A stretch of 64,000 nt of DNA from JAICLK01 sp963742655 (GCA_963742655.1 CAVUMM010000005.1:496001-560000), one strand, 5' to 3'; positions 25,004-34,260 are shown, numbered from the stretch's first letter. Notes: generated by a model not told the origin, from the sequence alone. A program made the numbers and translations.

Positions 25004-26518
25004 ATGGACATAATAACCATTGTCCTCGCATTGGTGGGGCTTGGTGTTGGTTTTGGCGCCAACACGGTGCTGACGCGCCAAAAAGTAGGAACGGCCGAGG
25101 AACAGGCTAAAAAGGAGCTCGACAAAGCCAAGCGCGAATCAAGCAAGATTATCAACGACGCCCGCGACGAAGCCGCGCAGTTGGCAGATGCTGCCCGTAA
25201 AGAGGAAAAACAACACCGCGCCGAGCTGAAAGATCTGGAAAACCGGCTGGTGCAGCGCGAAGAATCGCTCGACAAAAAGCTTGATGAGCTCGACAAGCGC
25301 ACCGAGGGATTGCGCAAGAGCGAAGACGAGGTCGAGGGCCTGAAAAACGAAATCCGCGACATCCGCAAAAAGCAACAAGAAAAGCTGGAAAAAATCGCCA
25401 AGCTCAGCCAAAAGGATGCCGCCGAAAAGCTGATGCAGATGACCGAGCGCGACATTCGCAACGATCTGACCGGGCTGATTGCCAAACTGCAAAACGAAGC
25501 CAGCGAAGACGCCGAAGAACAAGCGGCGCTGATTATCACCACCGCCATGGAGCGCATGGCCAGCGAAGTGACGGCCGAGCGAACGGTGACGAGCGTGAAG
25601 CTCGATGACGACGAAATGAAGGGCCGTATCATCGGCAAAGAAGGCCGCAACATCCAGTCACTGCAGCGCGCCACAGGCGTCGACATTATGGTTGACGACA
25701 CGCCGGGCTACATCGTGCTATCCAGCTTTGACCCGGTGCGCCGCGAGGTTGCCCGCCAGTCCATGGAAATGCTCATGAAAGACGGCCGTATCCACCCGGG
25801 ACGTATCGAAGAAGTTGTCGAAAAGGCACAGAAGAACGTCGAAAAAGATGTGGTTCGCGCCGGTGAAGATGCCGCCCGCGAAGTCGGTATCATCGGCATT
25901 CCGAAAGAAATTTTGCACCTACTGGGCGAGCTGAAATTCCGCACCAGCTACGGCCAGAACGTGCTGAAGCACTCCACCGAAATGGCGCACATCGCCGGTA
26001 TGATCGCCGAAGAAGTCGGCGCGAATGTTAAGACTGCCAAGTACGCCGCCCTGGTGCACGACCTTGGCAAGGCCCTGACCCACAAAATTGAAGGCAAGCA
26101 CCACCACATAAGCGGCGAGATGCTGCGCAAGTACGGTGCGCCCGAAGAAGTCGCTCTGGCTGCCGAGCAGCATCACGACGACGTAGAAGCTACGAGCGTC
26201 GAAGCACTAATCGTCCGCGTGGTTGACGCCATCAGCGCATCCCGTCCCGGCGCACGCAACATCAGCGCCGAAAACTTCGTGGAGCGCATGAAGGAGCTCG
26301 AAAACGTCGCCAACAGCTTTAACGGCATCGAGAAATCGTACGCCATCAGCGCCGGCCGCGAAGTCCGAGTGTTCGTCAAACCGCAAGCCATCGACGATTT
26401 GAGCGCCATCAAACTGGCCCGCGACATCGCCACCAAAATTGAATCGACCATGCAATATCCCGGCACCATCAAGGTCAACGTCATCCGCGAAACCCGCGCC
26501 ATCGAATTCGCCAAGTAG
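25004..26518 (+). CDS. rny: Ribonuclease Y
   Basis: A 504-residue RNase Y with the complete architecture: N-terminal membrane helix (residues 3-23), long charged coiled coil (about 30-180), KH domain (GRIIGKEGRNIQSLQRATG) and HD domain (HSTEMAHIAGMIAEE, then ALVHDLGKALTH). It starts mRNA decay at the membrane. AAAGGAAC precedes the ATG. The gap 24799-25003 holds only AT-rich sequence and no gene. The usual partner ymdB is 3.8 kb downstream after five other genes. Confidence 0.96.
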   Translation: MDIITIVLALVGLGVGFGANTVLTRQKVGTAEEQAKKELDKAKRESSKIINDARDEAAQLADAARKEEKQHRAELKDLENRLVQREESLDKKLDELDKRTEGLRKSEDEVEGLKNEIRDIRKKQQEKLEKIAKLSQKDAAEKLMQMTERDIRNDLTGLIAKLQNEASEDAEEQAALIITTAMERMASEVTAERTVTSVKLDDDEMKGRIIGKEGRNIQSLQRATGVDIMVDDTPGYIVLSSFDPVRREVARQSMEMLMKDGRIHPGRIEEVVEKAQKNVEKDVVRAGEDAAREVGIIGIPKEILHLLGELKFRTSYGQNVLKHSTEMAHIAGMIAEEVGANVKTAKYAALVHDLGKALTHKIEGKHHHISGEMLRKYGAPEEVALAAEQHHDDVEATSVEALIVRVVDAISASRPGARNISAENFVERMKELENVANSFNGIEKSYAISAGREVRVFVKPQAIDDLSAIKLARDIATKIESTMQYPGTIKVNVIRETRAIEFAK

Positions 26519-26524
26519 GCTGAC

Positions 26525-27340
26525 ATGACTATCGGTGAACAAGCGCCAGCCTTACCAAAAGCCGAGCTATCATTAGGCGAAACTCGCGGGGTAATTAATC
26601 CGGTAGGCGCATATTTGGAGGAGCTTCGGTTTGGAGACGTACCGCTTTTGGAATCGTATTATCACAACGATGCCGGCAGGTCTCGGGGCGGACTATTTGT
26701 GGCATGGCCTTTCTTCGGGCCGGGAGAGGCGTTCGCAGATTACGAGATTACCGATCAACACGGTCTTACCCGCAAGGAAATATGGCACCGCGCGGACGCA
26801 GGAGATAATAATGCGTATGCCAGATTCGTACATAACATTTCCGATCAAGATAAATATGGAAAGTTCGTCGGATTATTCGGGAGCATTTCCTATACGCTTG
26901 GCGAAAACGCATCGGGAAGTCCAGTATTAACTTGTTCAATACTCACCATAAATAACTCCAATATTTCCCTGCCAGCCGCCCCCGGTCCGCATCCGTACTT
27001 TCCGCGCGTTGAATCGAATGGTGTTTTTGAATTGCATGCAACGAATAACATGGGTCAATCCGGAAGGCACGAATTTATTGCTGCGAATCTCGGGCAAGCC
27101 CAACTAATAGACGGGGATACTTCCGCGGTTCAATTTCATTCAGGTAGCATGTTAGTTACGATGACTAACAATGAGCTGCCAAAAAACGTTGTATGGAGCG
27201 ATGATCCGGACAGGATAATATGTGTCGAACCTACTCATGCTGGAATGATACGAACACCCGAACAGTTATCGGGAATTATGCTTGAACCGGGCGATATGCT
27301 ATCAGCGAGCACGACAATTGTCTGGCAGCCGATACGGTAA
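26525..27340 (+). CDS. Aldose 1-epimerase-like protein
   Basis: A 271-residue beta-sandwich sugar mutarotase. Landmarks are the start VINPVGAYLEELRFGDVPL, the catalytic His region PGPHPYFPR and the acidic ICVEPTHAG near the C-terminus. Family members interconvert alpha and beta anomers of hexoses or hexose-6-phosphates. It follows rny by six bases and is fused by TAATG overlap to the HAD gene, so rny-epimerase-HAD form a run. Confidence 0.82.
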   Translation: MTIGEQAPALPKAELSLGETRGVINPVGAYLEELRFGDVPLLESYYHNDAGRSRGGLFVAWPFFGPGEAFADYEITDQHGLTRKEIWHRADAGDNNAYARFVHNISDQDKYGKFVGLFGSISYTLGENASGSPVLTCSILTINNSNISLPAAPGPHPYFPRVESNGVFELHATNNMGQSGRHEFIAANLGQAQLIDGDTSAVQFHSGSMLVTMTNNELPKNVVWSDDPDRIICVEPTHAGMIRTPEQLSGIMLEPGDMLSASTTIVWQPIR

Positions 27341-27960
27341 TGATCAAAGCAGTTCTGTTCGATTACGGCGGTGTGTTGACAGAGGGCGGCCAGGTGGGCG
27401 GTACGCATCAGGTTTTTGCTAAATTATATGCCGACTTTAAGCCGACCTCGCAGTTCAGCGCTCTGCTGTCGCGGTTATTCAAAGGCACGATTGATACCGA
27501 TGAATTCTTCGCGGAAGTTAATAAGATGTTTCCTGGAAACAGTAATCCTGGCAAAGAAGAATTTCTAAAAGCTGGAGCCGCACCATACACGCGCTCGAAA
27601 CCGGTACACGAATTGGCGGCAAGCTTGCGTGCGGCTGGCTTGCGAACGGGAGTTGCATCGAATGTTATCGCTTTAAGCGTGGCGGAGCATAAAAAACGCG
27701 GGGATTACGCCGCATTCGATCCGGTTGTGCTGTCTTGTGAAATAGGTGCTGCCAAGCCGGAGCCCGAATTTTACGATCGCGCACTCAAAAAATTGAACCT
27801 GCCAGCGAATGAGGTGTTATTTGTCGATGATAGAGAATCGTCGCTGGTGCCCGCCCGCAAATTCGGGATGCACACTATTTTTGCCGAGTCGCCCGATCAA
27901 ATCGTTCGTGACACCCGCGAGCTCATAGAATCTGAAAATAACACACAGCTTCCCGATTAG
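27340..27960 (+). CDS. HAD-superfamily hydrolase
   Basis: A 206-residue HAD protein. Motif I is FDYGGVLTE (nucleophile Asp, with Gly at the second Asp position), motif II is ASNV, motif III Lys lies in GAAKPEPEFYDRAL, and motif IV is LFVDDRESS. The DxG form resembles the soluble-epoxide-hydrolase N-terminal/IA3 group, which includes phosphatases and dehalogenases. Linkage to a mutarotase suggests a sugar phosphate substrate. Confidence 0.85.
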   Translation: MIKAVLFDYGGVLTEGGQVGGTHQVFAKLYADFKPTSQFSALLSRLFKGTIDTDEFFAEVNKMFPGNSNPGKEEFLKAGAAPYTRSKPVHELAASLRAAGLRTGVASNVIALSVAEHKKRGDYAAFDPVVLSCEIGAAKPEPEFYDRALKKLNLPANEVLFVDDRESSLVPARKFGMHTIFAESPDQIVRDTRELIESENNTQLPD

Positions 27961-28005
27961 TTAAAAAAAGTCGCAATTTCAATCGTTTCATGATAATTAT
28001 ATTTC

Positions 28006-28719
28006 ATGAGCACCGCCGAGGAATTTTTTGCCGAAGAAGACGAAGATGCAAAATTAAGAGCGAATTTCCCCTTAGCGGACGCGTTACTAGGTTCAAAAGA
28101 AGAGGTTGAGGCGTTTGACGTGATGCAGGCTCTTTGGGGCGACGATCGAATAGAAAATGGCGTAAGTCTGGAAGCGAAATTCGTCGCGATCCGCGCGATG
28201 TTCGCCGAATTTAGACAATCCTGCGGCACCTTTACGGAGTCGAATTGGCAATCGTATCACGCGGTACCAACGTCAGATGGCCGCAGGCATGTGTGGGTGG
28301 TGGGCGAAGAATTTCCGCCGTCTTTACATATTGTTGCGACCCGTGAAGTCAATAAAGGCTTGGCGCAGGAACTGAGTTATGCGGAATTTGTAGTTGGCGC
28401 TGAACACAATTTGATAAGCCGGAGGCAGGGTTTTGCCAGAAAAGCCAATGCGCGGACAGATGGGTGGACGCGCGAAACGCTTGGCTCGGCTGCCGTAATA
28501 GAGGTCTACGGTGATGGAAGGCTTAATTTCGTGCGGGGAAGTAAAAACGTGCGGCCGACATTTGTTAAATACAGCACGCCTTATCTGGCTTCGGCACCTA
28601 TCGCTCGGTGGAGTGCGGACATTGCGGCGGAGTGCGCTCTGGACGCGATAGGCGGATTATTGTCACCGTTGAGCAGCGGAGGATGCTACGAGGCTGGTGT
28701 GACAGGCGCGTTTAGATAG
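28006..28719 (+). CDS. Unknown protein
   Basis: A 237-residue soluble protein with an acidic N-terminus (EEFFAEEDEDAK) and a mixed alpha/beta middle. I see no signal peptide or known motif. It is the first of three unrelated unknown genes between the HAD gene and ymdB. The upstream TGATAATTATATTTC places a -10-like element directly before the ATG. Function unknown. Confidence 0.58.
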   Translation: MSTAEEFFAEEDEDAKLRANFPLADALLGSKEEVEAFDVMQALWGDDRIENGVSLEAKFVAIRAMFAEFRQSCGTFTESNWQSYHAVPTSDGRRHVWVVGEEFPPSLHIVATREVNKGLAQELSYAEFVVGAEHNLISRRQGFARKANARTDGWTRETLGSAAVIEVYGDGRLNFVRGSKNVRPTFVKYSTPYLASAPIARWSADIAAECALDAIGGLLSPLSSGGCYEAGVTGAFR

Positions 28720-28803
28720 CACGAAGCTTCAACAGCCGGGGGATTGCTCCTATTTGCCAAATTGCAATTCGCATGGTTACATATTAGCAATAGAAAGTTT
28801 GTT

Positions 28804-29508
28804 ATGAGTGCAGCTGAACTAGGTGGCGACATTGAAACCCTACTCGGTACTCGGCAATTTGCGGCCGACCAATTGATTGCTGCTACGTTGGGATCCGGGT
28901 GTATTGCCGCCGTGCACGCCGAAGCTCGGGCAGCCAGCCGCGATTTGTTGGAGCGAAAGAGAGCTTTAGGGGTGGCAGCCGGCCGCACATCAATACACTG
29001 GCTTCCGCGCGGCGACGGCGATCAGCTGCTTGTCGCGATAAGGCCGGTGCCGGATTCTGCTGACTTTCCAGCCGGCGACCCGTCTTTTAGCGTTACTGTT
29101 AATGAGGTTGGTTCTGATTTTTCGTCACGCGACAATATTGGCGGCCATCTCCAGCGTGTTCATCTCGCTGAATATCTAATGTACCCTGGAACTTGCAGTT
29201 TTTTGGTCAATCGCAGCGAAGCACTTTACGATTACGGCGATAGTAGCCGCGTGCCTCCGGCCGGCGGGCCGCCGCTCATAGAAGGACGCGATGAAATGAC
29301 GTGGTTTAAAATTATTGAACGCGACGACTACGAGCCGGTACATCCGGATGTCCCGATAACATGGATGGAAAACGAGCGGGATCGAATGATGGGGTATGCA
29401 AGTTTTACGGCAATTGCACGATCGGTGCTGGGGATACTTGAGCCGCTCGGCATGTTTACTGAAATGCCCATTTCGAAGCCCGACCGGACCGATAGTGAAT
29501 GGTTTTAA
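28804..29508 (+). CDS. Unknown protein
   Basis: A 234-residue soluble protein, start chosen at the internal ATG (MSAAELGGDIETLLG), since the longer frame begins with an unrelated hydrophobic stretch without support. The N-terminal third is a helical Ala/Arg-rich region and the rest is mixed. No motif is recognised. It is separated by 84 bases from the previous unknown gene. Confidence 0.55.
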   Translation: MSAAELGGDIETLLGTRQFAADQLIAATLGSGCIAAVHAEARAASRDLLERKRALGVAAGRTSIHWLPRGDGDQLLVAIRPVPDSADFPAGDPSFSVTVNEVGSDFSSRDNIGGHLQRVHLAEYLMYPGTCSFLVNRSEALYDYGDSSRVPPAGGPPLIEGRDEMTWFKIIERDDYEPVHPDVPITWMENERDRMMGYASFTAIARSVLGILEPLGMFTEMPISKPDRTDSEWF

Positions 29509-29584
29509 CAGCTGAAATAATTTTTTTCTTCGCAGTAGTTTTTTGTTAAAAAATGTCGTAAAATTTCAATAGAAAAGGTACGAG

Positions 29585-30277
29585 ATGTCAAAAGGACGGC
29601 CAGAACCAGAGCCAGCACCCGACAATTTGTGGGCTGATTTGGGTTTGGTATCCCCCGATGCGCTTCCCGATGAACTTATAGCGGCAGATTTTGTAGACAG
29701 GCGTGCGGACAGAGGTATAGCCTTTGCCCACATAGGGCATACCATTGAAAGTATGGGCATTGGCGTTGGTGATGCGCGCTACTTCCGTTACCCGCTTAGC
29801 AGTTCCGTGGAGCGACAAGTTATCGTCGCACACCTGCAAGGGCGATTCGGAAATGAAGTGCGGGTCTTTTTAAATGACGAATTTCCGCACCCTGCACCTT
29901 CATTAGAGGATGTGAGACGCAAGCGAATGATGACGCTAGTGGCAAGTGATGTCGGTAAGCGTGCTATATGTGCTACATCCTATATGGATGGAGTAATGGG
30001 GGAAAGTATGTGGTGGAGTGTCGGGGCGTTTGTAGGACCTCACATAGTGCGGGATAATACACTGGCGATGGTGGAGGTCCGCGGAAGGCCAAGTCATGTT
30101 TTGGCAGAGCTACCTCATCCTGATGCTAATACTTGCGGGCCGGGCGCACCGGAGCGTACAGATGCAGCATTGCATTTGGAAAAACTCCTTGACAGCATTC
30201 CCCTGGTACACGCCGAAGATCACATTGGAGTGTTGATGCCCACACCAGGCACGCTTGCTGTTAAACTGGAAGAATGA
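29585..30277 (+). CDS. Unknown protein preceding ymdB
   Basis: A 230-residue soluble protein with a Pro/Glu-rich start (KGRPEPEPAPDN). Several Trp and Met residues cluster in MDGVMGESMWWSVGAFVG. AAAAGG lies nine bases before the ATG. Its stop overlaps the ymdB start by four bases (ATGA), so the two are translationally coupled. No family recognised. Confidence 0.58.
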   Translation: MSKGRPEPEPAPDNLWADLGLVSPDALPDELIAADFVDRRADRGIAFAHIGHTIESMGIGVGDARYFRYPLSSSVERQVIVAHLQGRFGNEVRVFLNDEFPHPAPSLEDVRRKRMMTLVASDVGKRAICATSYMDGVMGESMWWSVGAFVGPHIVRDNTLAMVEVRGRPSHVLAELPHPDANTCGPGAPERTDAALHLEKLLDSIPLVHAEDHIGVLMPTPGTLAVKLEE

Positions 30278-31086
30278 GGATTCTATACGTCGGTGACGTG
30301 ATGGGCGAGCCGGGAATTCGGGTCGTTGAAAAGGTCTTGCCTGAACTGAAGCAGGAAAAACAAATTGACCTGATTGTAGCGCAAAGCGAAAACGTATCCG
30401 GGGGCAAGGGAATTACGCCGGAAGATTTCGTGCGTTTGCAGGCGGCGGGTGTGGATTTTTGCACGGGCGGCAACTGGAGTCTGCATCACGAAGAAATCAT
30501 CCCGATGATGGACGATCCGGACGAACCGATCATCCGGCCGGCGAATTATCCCTCAGGCACACCCGGGCTCGGGTATAAATTTATCGAAACCGCCAAGGGC
30601 AACGTTTTGGTCGTGAGCCTGCTCGGCCATATTGTCGGCCGCGACGCGGACAAGCCGGTAGATAATCCTTTACATGTTATGGATCATATTTTGGATGAAG
30701 AAAAAAGTACCGCGCACGTCGCGACGGTCGTGAATTTACACGGCGATTTTTCAAGCGAAAAACGCGTGATCGGCTACTACCTCGATGGCCGCGCGACGGT
30801 CGTGGTCGGCGACCATTGGCATGTACCGACGGCGGACGCGGATGTATTACCTGGCGGCACGGCGCACATTACCGACGTAGGCATGTGCGGTTCGCTCGAT
30901 TCAAGCCTTGGCGTCCGCTACGACGTAATCATCAAACGCTGGCAAACCAACGAACCAAGCCGCAACGAGCTGGAAACCGCCGGCCGCATGCAATTCAATG
31001 CATTGCTCGTCGAAGCCGACGAAACCACCGGCCTCGCTACCGGCGCCGAACTAATCCAGAAAATTTTCGAAGCCAATCTGGTATAG
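30274..31086 (+). CDS. ymdB: YmdB-family metallophosphoesterase
   Basis: A 270-residue YmdB protein. Metal ligands are visible in MRILYVGDVMG (Asp), AQSENVSGG (Glu-Asn), GGNWSLH (Asn), NLHGDFSSEK (His) and GDHWHVPTADADVLPGGTA (His pair), ending with YITDVGMxGS-type sequence. YmdB hydrolyses 2',3'-cyclic nucleotides and related phosphodiesters and is linked to RNase Y in Firmicutes. The usual GNHxWD block is altered to GGNWSL, but the Asn is kept. Confidence 0.9.
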   Translation: MRILYVGDVMGEPGIRVVEKVLPELKQEKQIDLIVAQSENVSGGKGITPEDFVRLQAAGVDFCTGGNWSLHHEEIIPMMDDPDEPIIRPANYPSGTPGLGYKFIETAKGNVLVVSLLGHIVGRDADKPVDNPLHVMDHILDEEKSTAHVATVVNLHGDFSSEKRVIGYYLDGRATVVVGDHWHVPTADADVLPGGTAHITDVGMCGSLDSSLGVRYDVIIKRWQTNEPSRNELETAGRMQFNALLVEADETTGLATGAELIQKIFEANLV

Positions 31087-31094
31087 TAATTCGA

Positions 31095-31931
31095 ATGCAG
31101 ACGAAATCCGGTAAATCGATTTTTCCGATTGGCATTGGTACGTGGGGCATTGCCAGTTTCAACAATCCCGAGAATCAGGGCAGCAAATATCGCGGTGTCG
31201 AGCCAGTACTTGGCAATGAAGAAATAGAAATCGAAGCGATTCGTTACTCACTTTCGAAGGGGCAAAACCATATCGATTGCGCGGAAATGTACGGCGGTTT
31301 TTATACGGATGAAGTCGTCGGCCGAGCCATAGCTGGCGCAGCCCGTGAAGATTTATTCGTTGCCGATAAGCTCTGGAAAACGAGCCTTGCCAAGGGACGG
31401 GTTCGCCCAACGGTTGAAAAGATGCTGACAAAACTCGGTACCGATTACTTAGATTTACTGTATATCCACGCGCCGTTTGCTGACGCGCCCTGGCAAGAAG
31501 CAATTCCGCAAATCGACGAATTGATCGATGAAGGCATTGTACGTGATTTTGCCGTTAGCAATTTCGCTGTCGAAAACATGCGGCGTGCGCAATCTGTCGC
31601 CAAGCATCCGATAGTCGCAAACCAAATGAACTACAACCTTCTGTACAAAGACGAAGTGGATGATTCGTTCCGTGAGTTTAGCGATCAAAATGGCATCCAA
31701 ATCGTCGCCTATCAGCCGATTAAGCGCCGGGAAGTTCTTAGTAATGCAACAGTTCAAAGCATTGCCAGCGCGCGCCATGCGACTCCGGCACAGATAGCCT
31801 TGGCATGGCTTCTGGCCAAAGGCACGCTGCCGATTCCAAAGGCAATTCAAAAAGCCCACATTGATGAAAATCTCGGTGCACTGAATATCGAACTTAGCTC
31901 GTCTGATATCGACGTGCTGGACTCGCTCTAG
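31095..31931 (+). CDS. Aldo/keto reductase
   Basis: A 278-residue NADPH-dependent (beta/alpha)8 barrel. The catalytic tetrad is visible as Asp and Tyr in DCAEMYGGF, Lys in VADKLWK and His in LLYIHAPF; the cofactor loop is IPKAIQKAHIDENLGAL. Substrate is not predictable. TATAGT seven bases before the ATG 31095 supports a leaderless start, though ymdB ends only eight bases upstream. The stop overlaps the convergent small membrane gene by four bases. Confidence 0.9.
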   Translation: MQTKSGKSIFPIGIGTWGIASFNNPENQGSKYRGVEPVLGNEEIEIEAIRYSLSKGQNHIDCAEMYGGFYTDEVVGRAIAGAAREDLFVADKLWKTSLAKGRVRPTVEKMLTKLGTDYLDLLYIHAPFADAPWQEAIPQIDELIDEGIVRDFAVSNFAVENMRRAQSVAKHPIVANQMNYNLLYKDEVDDSFREFSDQNGIQIVAYQPIKRREVLSNATVQSIASARHATPAQIALAWLLAKGTLPIPKAIQKAHIDENLGALNIELSSSDIDVLDSL

Positions 31932-32113
31932 CCCTCTTTGCCGCCGAAGCCGATGACGGCGATGACGATGCTGGCGAACATGTTGATTATGACGATATGT
32001 ACGCCGTCGAGCTGGGAATTAAGCGCCATCAAAATGGCACTGCCGAGCCAGATGGTGCCGATTGTGCCGGCCGTATAAGGGTATTTTATAAACAGAATGA
32101 CTTCTTTAAGCAT
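31928..32113 (-). CDS. Small two-helix membrane protein
   Basis: A 61-residue protein with two predicted membrane helices (about 12-31 and 38-57) and a short loop. It starts inside the 3' end of the ABC1-kinase gene (eight-base overlap), so it is coupled to it. With the 52-residue membrane protein on the other side, it brackets the kinase. Function unknown; a membrane partner of the kinase is a reasonable guess. Confidence 0.6.
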   Translation of the reverse strand: MLKEVILFIKYPYTAGTIGTIWLGSAILMALNSQLDGVHIVIINMFASIVIAVIGFGGKEG

Positions 32114-33713
32114 TGCTTACATTCTCCTTCGCTTGGACTTTCGCCGCTTTTTCTCGCGGGCTGATGCGTTTTAATAATTGTACGAATAATGCGGGATCGC
32201 GTACGGCAACGCGCTCCAGCCAGCGGTTGATTATTTCGATTGCCTGGGACGCGCTGACGGATTTTTCGGTTTGATGTATCAGATCTGGATGCCTGTGGGC
32301 GACTTCTGCGATTGCGTCGGCCAGTATCGAACCGAACAGCTTCCGGCGCTTCAACGCACTGAGTAAAGATATGTATGTTTGCGCGGCGCGCAGGATTTCT
32401 GAAGATTCCAGGCGAACGACCAATCCCAGGCGATTGTCTTTGTTCGCTACTTGTCCGAACGCTCGAAGCAGCTGTCCGTCCTCGACAAGAACGCGCAAAT
32501 CACTTGCTCCGGTGGCGCTGTCGAATGCGTTTTGTACTAGCCGGCCGATTTCGCGTATCAGATCATTGCTTTCCGGCTTGCTTGGTGCCAAGTCTGGCAG
32601 ATATTGCGCTGCCGTTTGCGACAGGCTTGTGGCGCCGGGAGTGATAGTACTCAATTTTTTCAGTGCGCGGTACAGGTCATTCACAAAATATCGCATGAAC
32701 TGTTCGAACATACCGACAACCGTGCCTTTGTTTTCGTAAATTTGGCTCCATTCTAGCAGCAGACTGTAAAAAGCCGGCCGGTTGCGCGGAACCGGTGCGG
32801 ATATACCGAAATCAATTAATCCGACGCGGTTACCGGTCATAAACCTGACGTTGCCCGGGTGCGGATCGCCGGGTACGCGCGGCAAATCGAAAATTGCTGT
32901 CAGGCTTTCGATGCCGCCGATGCGCAGTTGGGTGTCTAGATCAGACCCGACCCGCTCTTTGATTATGGCTGCGGGATCGCTGCCGTCTTCCTGCAGCTTC
33001 AATAACTCCGCACCCGATACTCCATCGAGATACTCCTGAACTATGATATGCGGCGTCGATAAATCGAGGTACGTCTTGGGAATAACGACGTATGGATGCT
33101 CTTTGTACGATTCGTATAATTCGTTTGCAAATTGAACTTCGGCGATATAATCTGTTTCGTTCAGAGTGGCGATGCGAAATTCTTTGATCGCGGTGTTCAT
33201 TTTTATCGTGAAATTCGTGTATTCGTGTGCGGCGAATCGTTTGCCGAATATACTAAGCAGCCGTAAGTCGTATTTGAGCAGATCGCGGACCAAAGGGCGT
33301 AATGCCTTGATAATAATTTTCTGCCCGTTAGCGTGTTGGGCAAGATATACCTGCCCAAAACTGCCGGCAGCGAACGGCTCGGGCTGTACAAGCACGATGT
33401 CTTTCAGTTTTGCAGGCGGAAGTTCGTGGCGCAATACCGCGACGATATCGAGCGGCTGGCTATCCAGATTTTCGAATATTCTCAACCGGGCAGGGCTGTT
33501 CCAGTGTTTCATCACCGGTGAATTAAACATCACGCCTTGCATAAACTTGACATAAACGCCGCCGAGTGACAGGAATTCATCGCATATCAGATTGTACATT
33601 TCCTGCTCGCGTCCGCGTTTGCGCAGGTAGTAAACTTTGGCGCCAAGCTTGGCAAGCCGTTTGGTCCGGGCGCGCTTGAGTGCCGCAACTGTTTTTGCTT
33701 GAGTATTGCTCAT
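32106..33713 (-). CDS. ABC1/UbiB/AarF-family atypical kinase
   Basis: A 535-residue protein kinase-like protein of the ABC1 family. Features are YVKFMQGVMF (variant of the KxGQ motif), an Ala-rich nucleotide loop in EPFAAGSFGQVYLAQ, the Lys strand IIIKALRP, GDPHPGNV (catalytic loop) and LIDFGISAP (DFG). The C-terminal quarter is helical. Family members support isoprenoid quinone or lipid metabolism at membranes. No quinone pathway is visible here. The start at 33713 is chosen because AGAAGG, in the end of the upstream small gene, precedes it. Confidence 0.85.
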   Translation of the reverse strand: MSNTQAKTVAALKRARTKRLAKLGAKVYYLRKRGREQEMYNLICDEFLSLGGVYVKFMQGVMFNSPVMKHWNSPARLRIFENLDSQPLDIVAVLRHELPPAKLKDIVLVQPEPFAAGSFGQVYLAQHANGQKIIIKALRPLVRDLLKYDLRLLSIFGKRFAAHEYTNFTIKMNTAIKEFRIATLNETDYIAEVQFANELYESYKEHPYVVIPKTYLDLSTPHIIVQEYLDGVSGAELLKLQEDGSDPAAIIKERVGSDLDTQLRIGGIESLTAIFDLPRVPGDPHPGNVRFMTGNRVGLIDFGISAPVPRNRPAFYSLLLEWSQIYENKGTVVGMFEQFMRYFVNDLYRALKKLSTITPGATSLSQTAAQYLPDLAPSKPESNDLIREIGRLVQNAFDSATGASDLRVLVEDGQLLRAFGQVANKDNRLGLVVRLESSEILRAAQTYISLLSALKRRKLFGSILADAIAEVAHRHPDLIHQTEKSVSASQAIEIINRWLERVAVRDPALFVQLLKRISPREKAAKVQAKENVSNA

Positions 33714-33723
33714 AACTTCGGTC

Positions 33724-33882
33724 TTACCTTCTGGTAAATCCAATCAGGAATAATACAAGGGTGGAAATTATGGCGGCGACATATAGCTGGAAAACTTCGT
33801 TGGCGGACGGCCTGGTGACGGCCATCAAGATGACGGCTATCCAGATCAGTACGATGGTAGCAAAGATCGAAGCGTACTTCAT
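33724..33882 (-). CDS. Tiny membrane protein upstream of ABC1 kinase
   Basis: A 52-residue reverse-strand gene with two membrane helices (IFATIVLIWIAVILMAV and AAIISTLVLFLIGF) and a terminal Arg-Arg. A perfect reverse TATAAT at 33896-33891 lies eight bases before its ATG, so it is the leaderless first gene of the operon that continues with the ABC1 kinase ten bases downstream. Helix pair and size resemble the downstream 61-residue protein, suggesting a functional pair. Function unknown. Confidence 0.65.
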   Translation of the reverse strand: MKYASIFATIVLIWIAVILMAVTRPSANEVFQLYVAAIISTLVLFLIGFTRR

Positions 33883-33952
33883 ATCTGGTAATTATACCAT
33901 GTATGCCAAACTTACAGGGGTGCTGGCGGTGGCTTTTCCCGCCGATTTACGA

Positions 33953-33958
33953 TATAAT
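33953..33958 (+). promoter_or_regulatory. -10 box for the tRNA-Pro(TGG) transcript
   Basis: TATAAT preceded by TTTACGA. The start would be near 33966, giving a leader of about 210 bases before the tRNA that contains the structured element at 34058-34176. Confidence 0.5.
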
Positions 33959-34057
33959 TCATCCGTTCTTCAACTATACTGGCTAAAAATTGCCGCAAAG
34001 ATAAAAGAGCAGCTCGTTCAACTAATGACGGGCAATTCGAAAACCGAAGGTTTTCGC

Positions 34058-34176
34058 ACAGTTTTTCAAACCAAGGAGCGAAGTCGACTGTTTGAAAAAC
34101 TGTAAGGAGAAGCATAGCCATAGGTCGAAGCTTTTGCCGCGCGCGGCAAAACGAGACGTATCGCGTAGGCTTCGAC
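34058..34176 (+). ncRNA. Structured leader element before tRNA-Pro, copy A
   Basis: Two hairpins abut the tRNA. The first is a perfect 14-base-pair stem (34058-34071 with 34090-34103) around the loop CAAGGAGCGAAGTCGACT. A linker AGGAGAAGCATAGC follows. The second has an outer eight-base-pair stem GTCGAAGC (34124-34131) with GCTTCGAC (34169-34176) and an inner hairpin TTTTGCC...GGCAAAA. The same design with compensating changes recurs before the other tRNA-Pro at 35174-35288. I do not recognise a known RNA family. Confidence 0.7.
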
Positions 34177-34178
34177 GC

Positions 34179-34255
34179 CGGGGTGTGGCGCAGTTGGCTA
34201 GCGCGCCGCGTTTGGGACGCGGAGGTCGAAGGTTCGAGTCCTTTCACCCCGACCA
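34179..34255 (+). tRNA. tRNA-Pro (anticodon TGG)
   Basis: Complete cloverleaf with a seven-base-pair acceptor (CGGGGTG/CACCCCG), anticodon TGG at 34213-34215 in the loop TTTGGGA, T-loop TTCGAGT, and encoded CCA. It reads CCA, CCG or other Pro codons by wobble. Confidence 0.96.
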
Positions 34256-34260
34256 ATCAA

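Noticed and set aside
33761..34105. Forward frame of 114 codons before tRNA-Pro(TGG)
   Set aside because: It crosses the reverse-strand small membrane gene, the tRNA promoter and the structured leader; no ribosome site.
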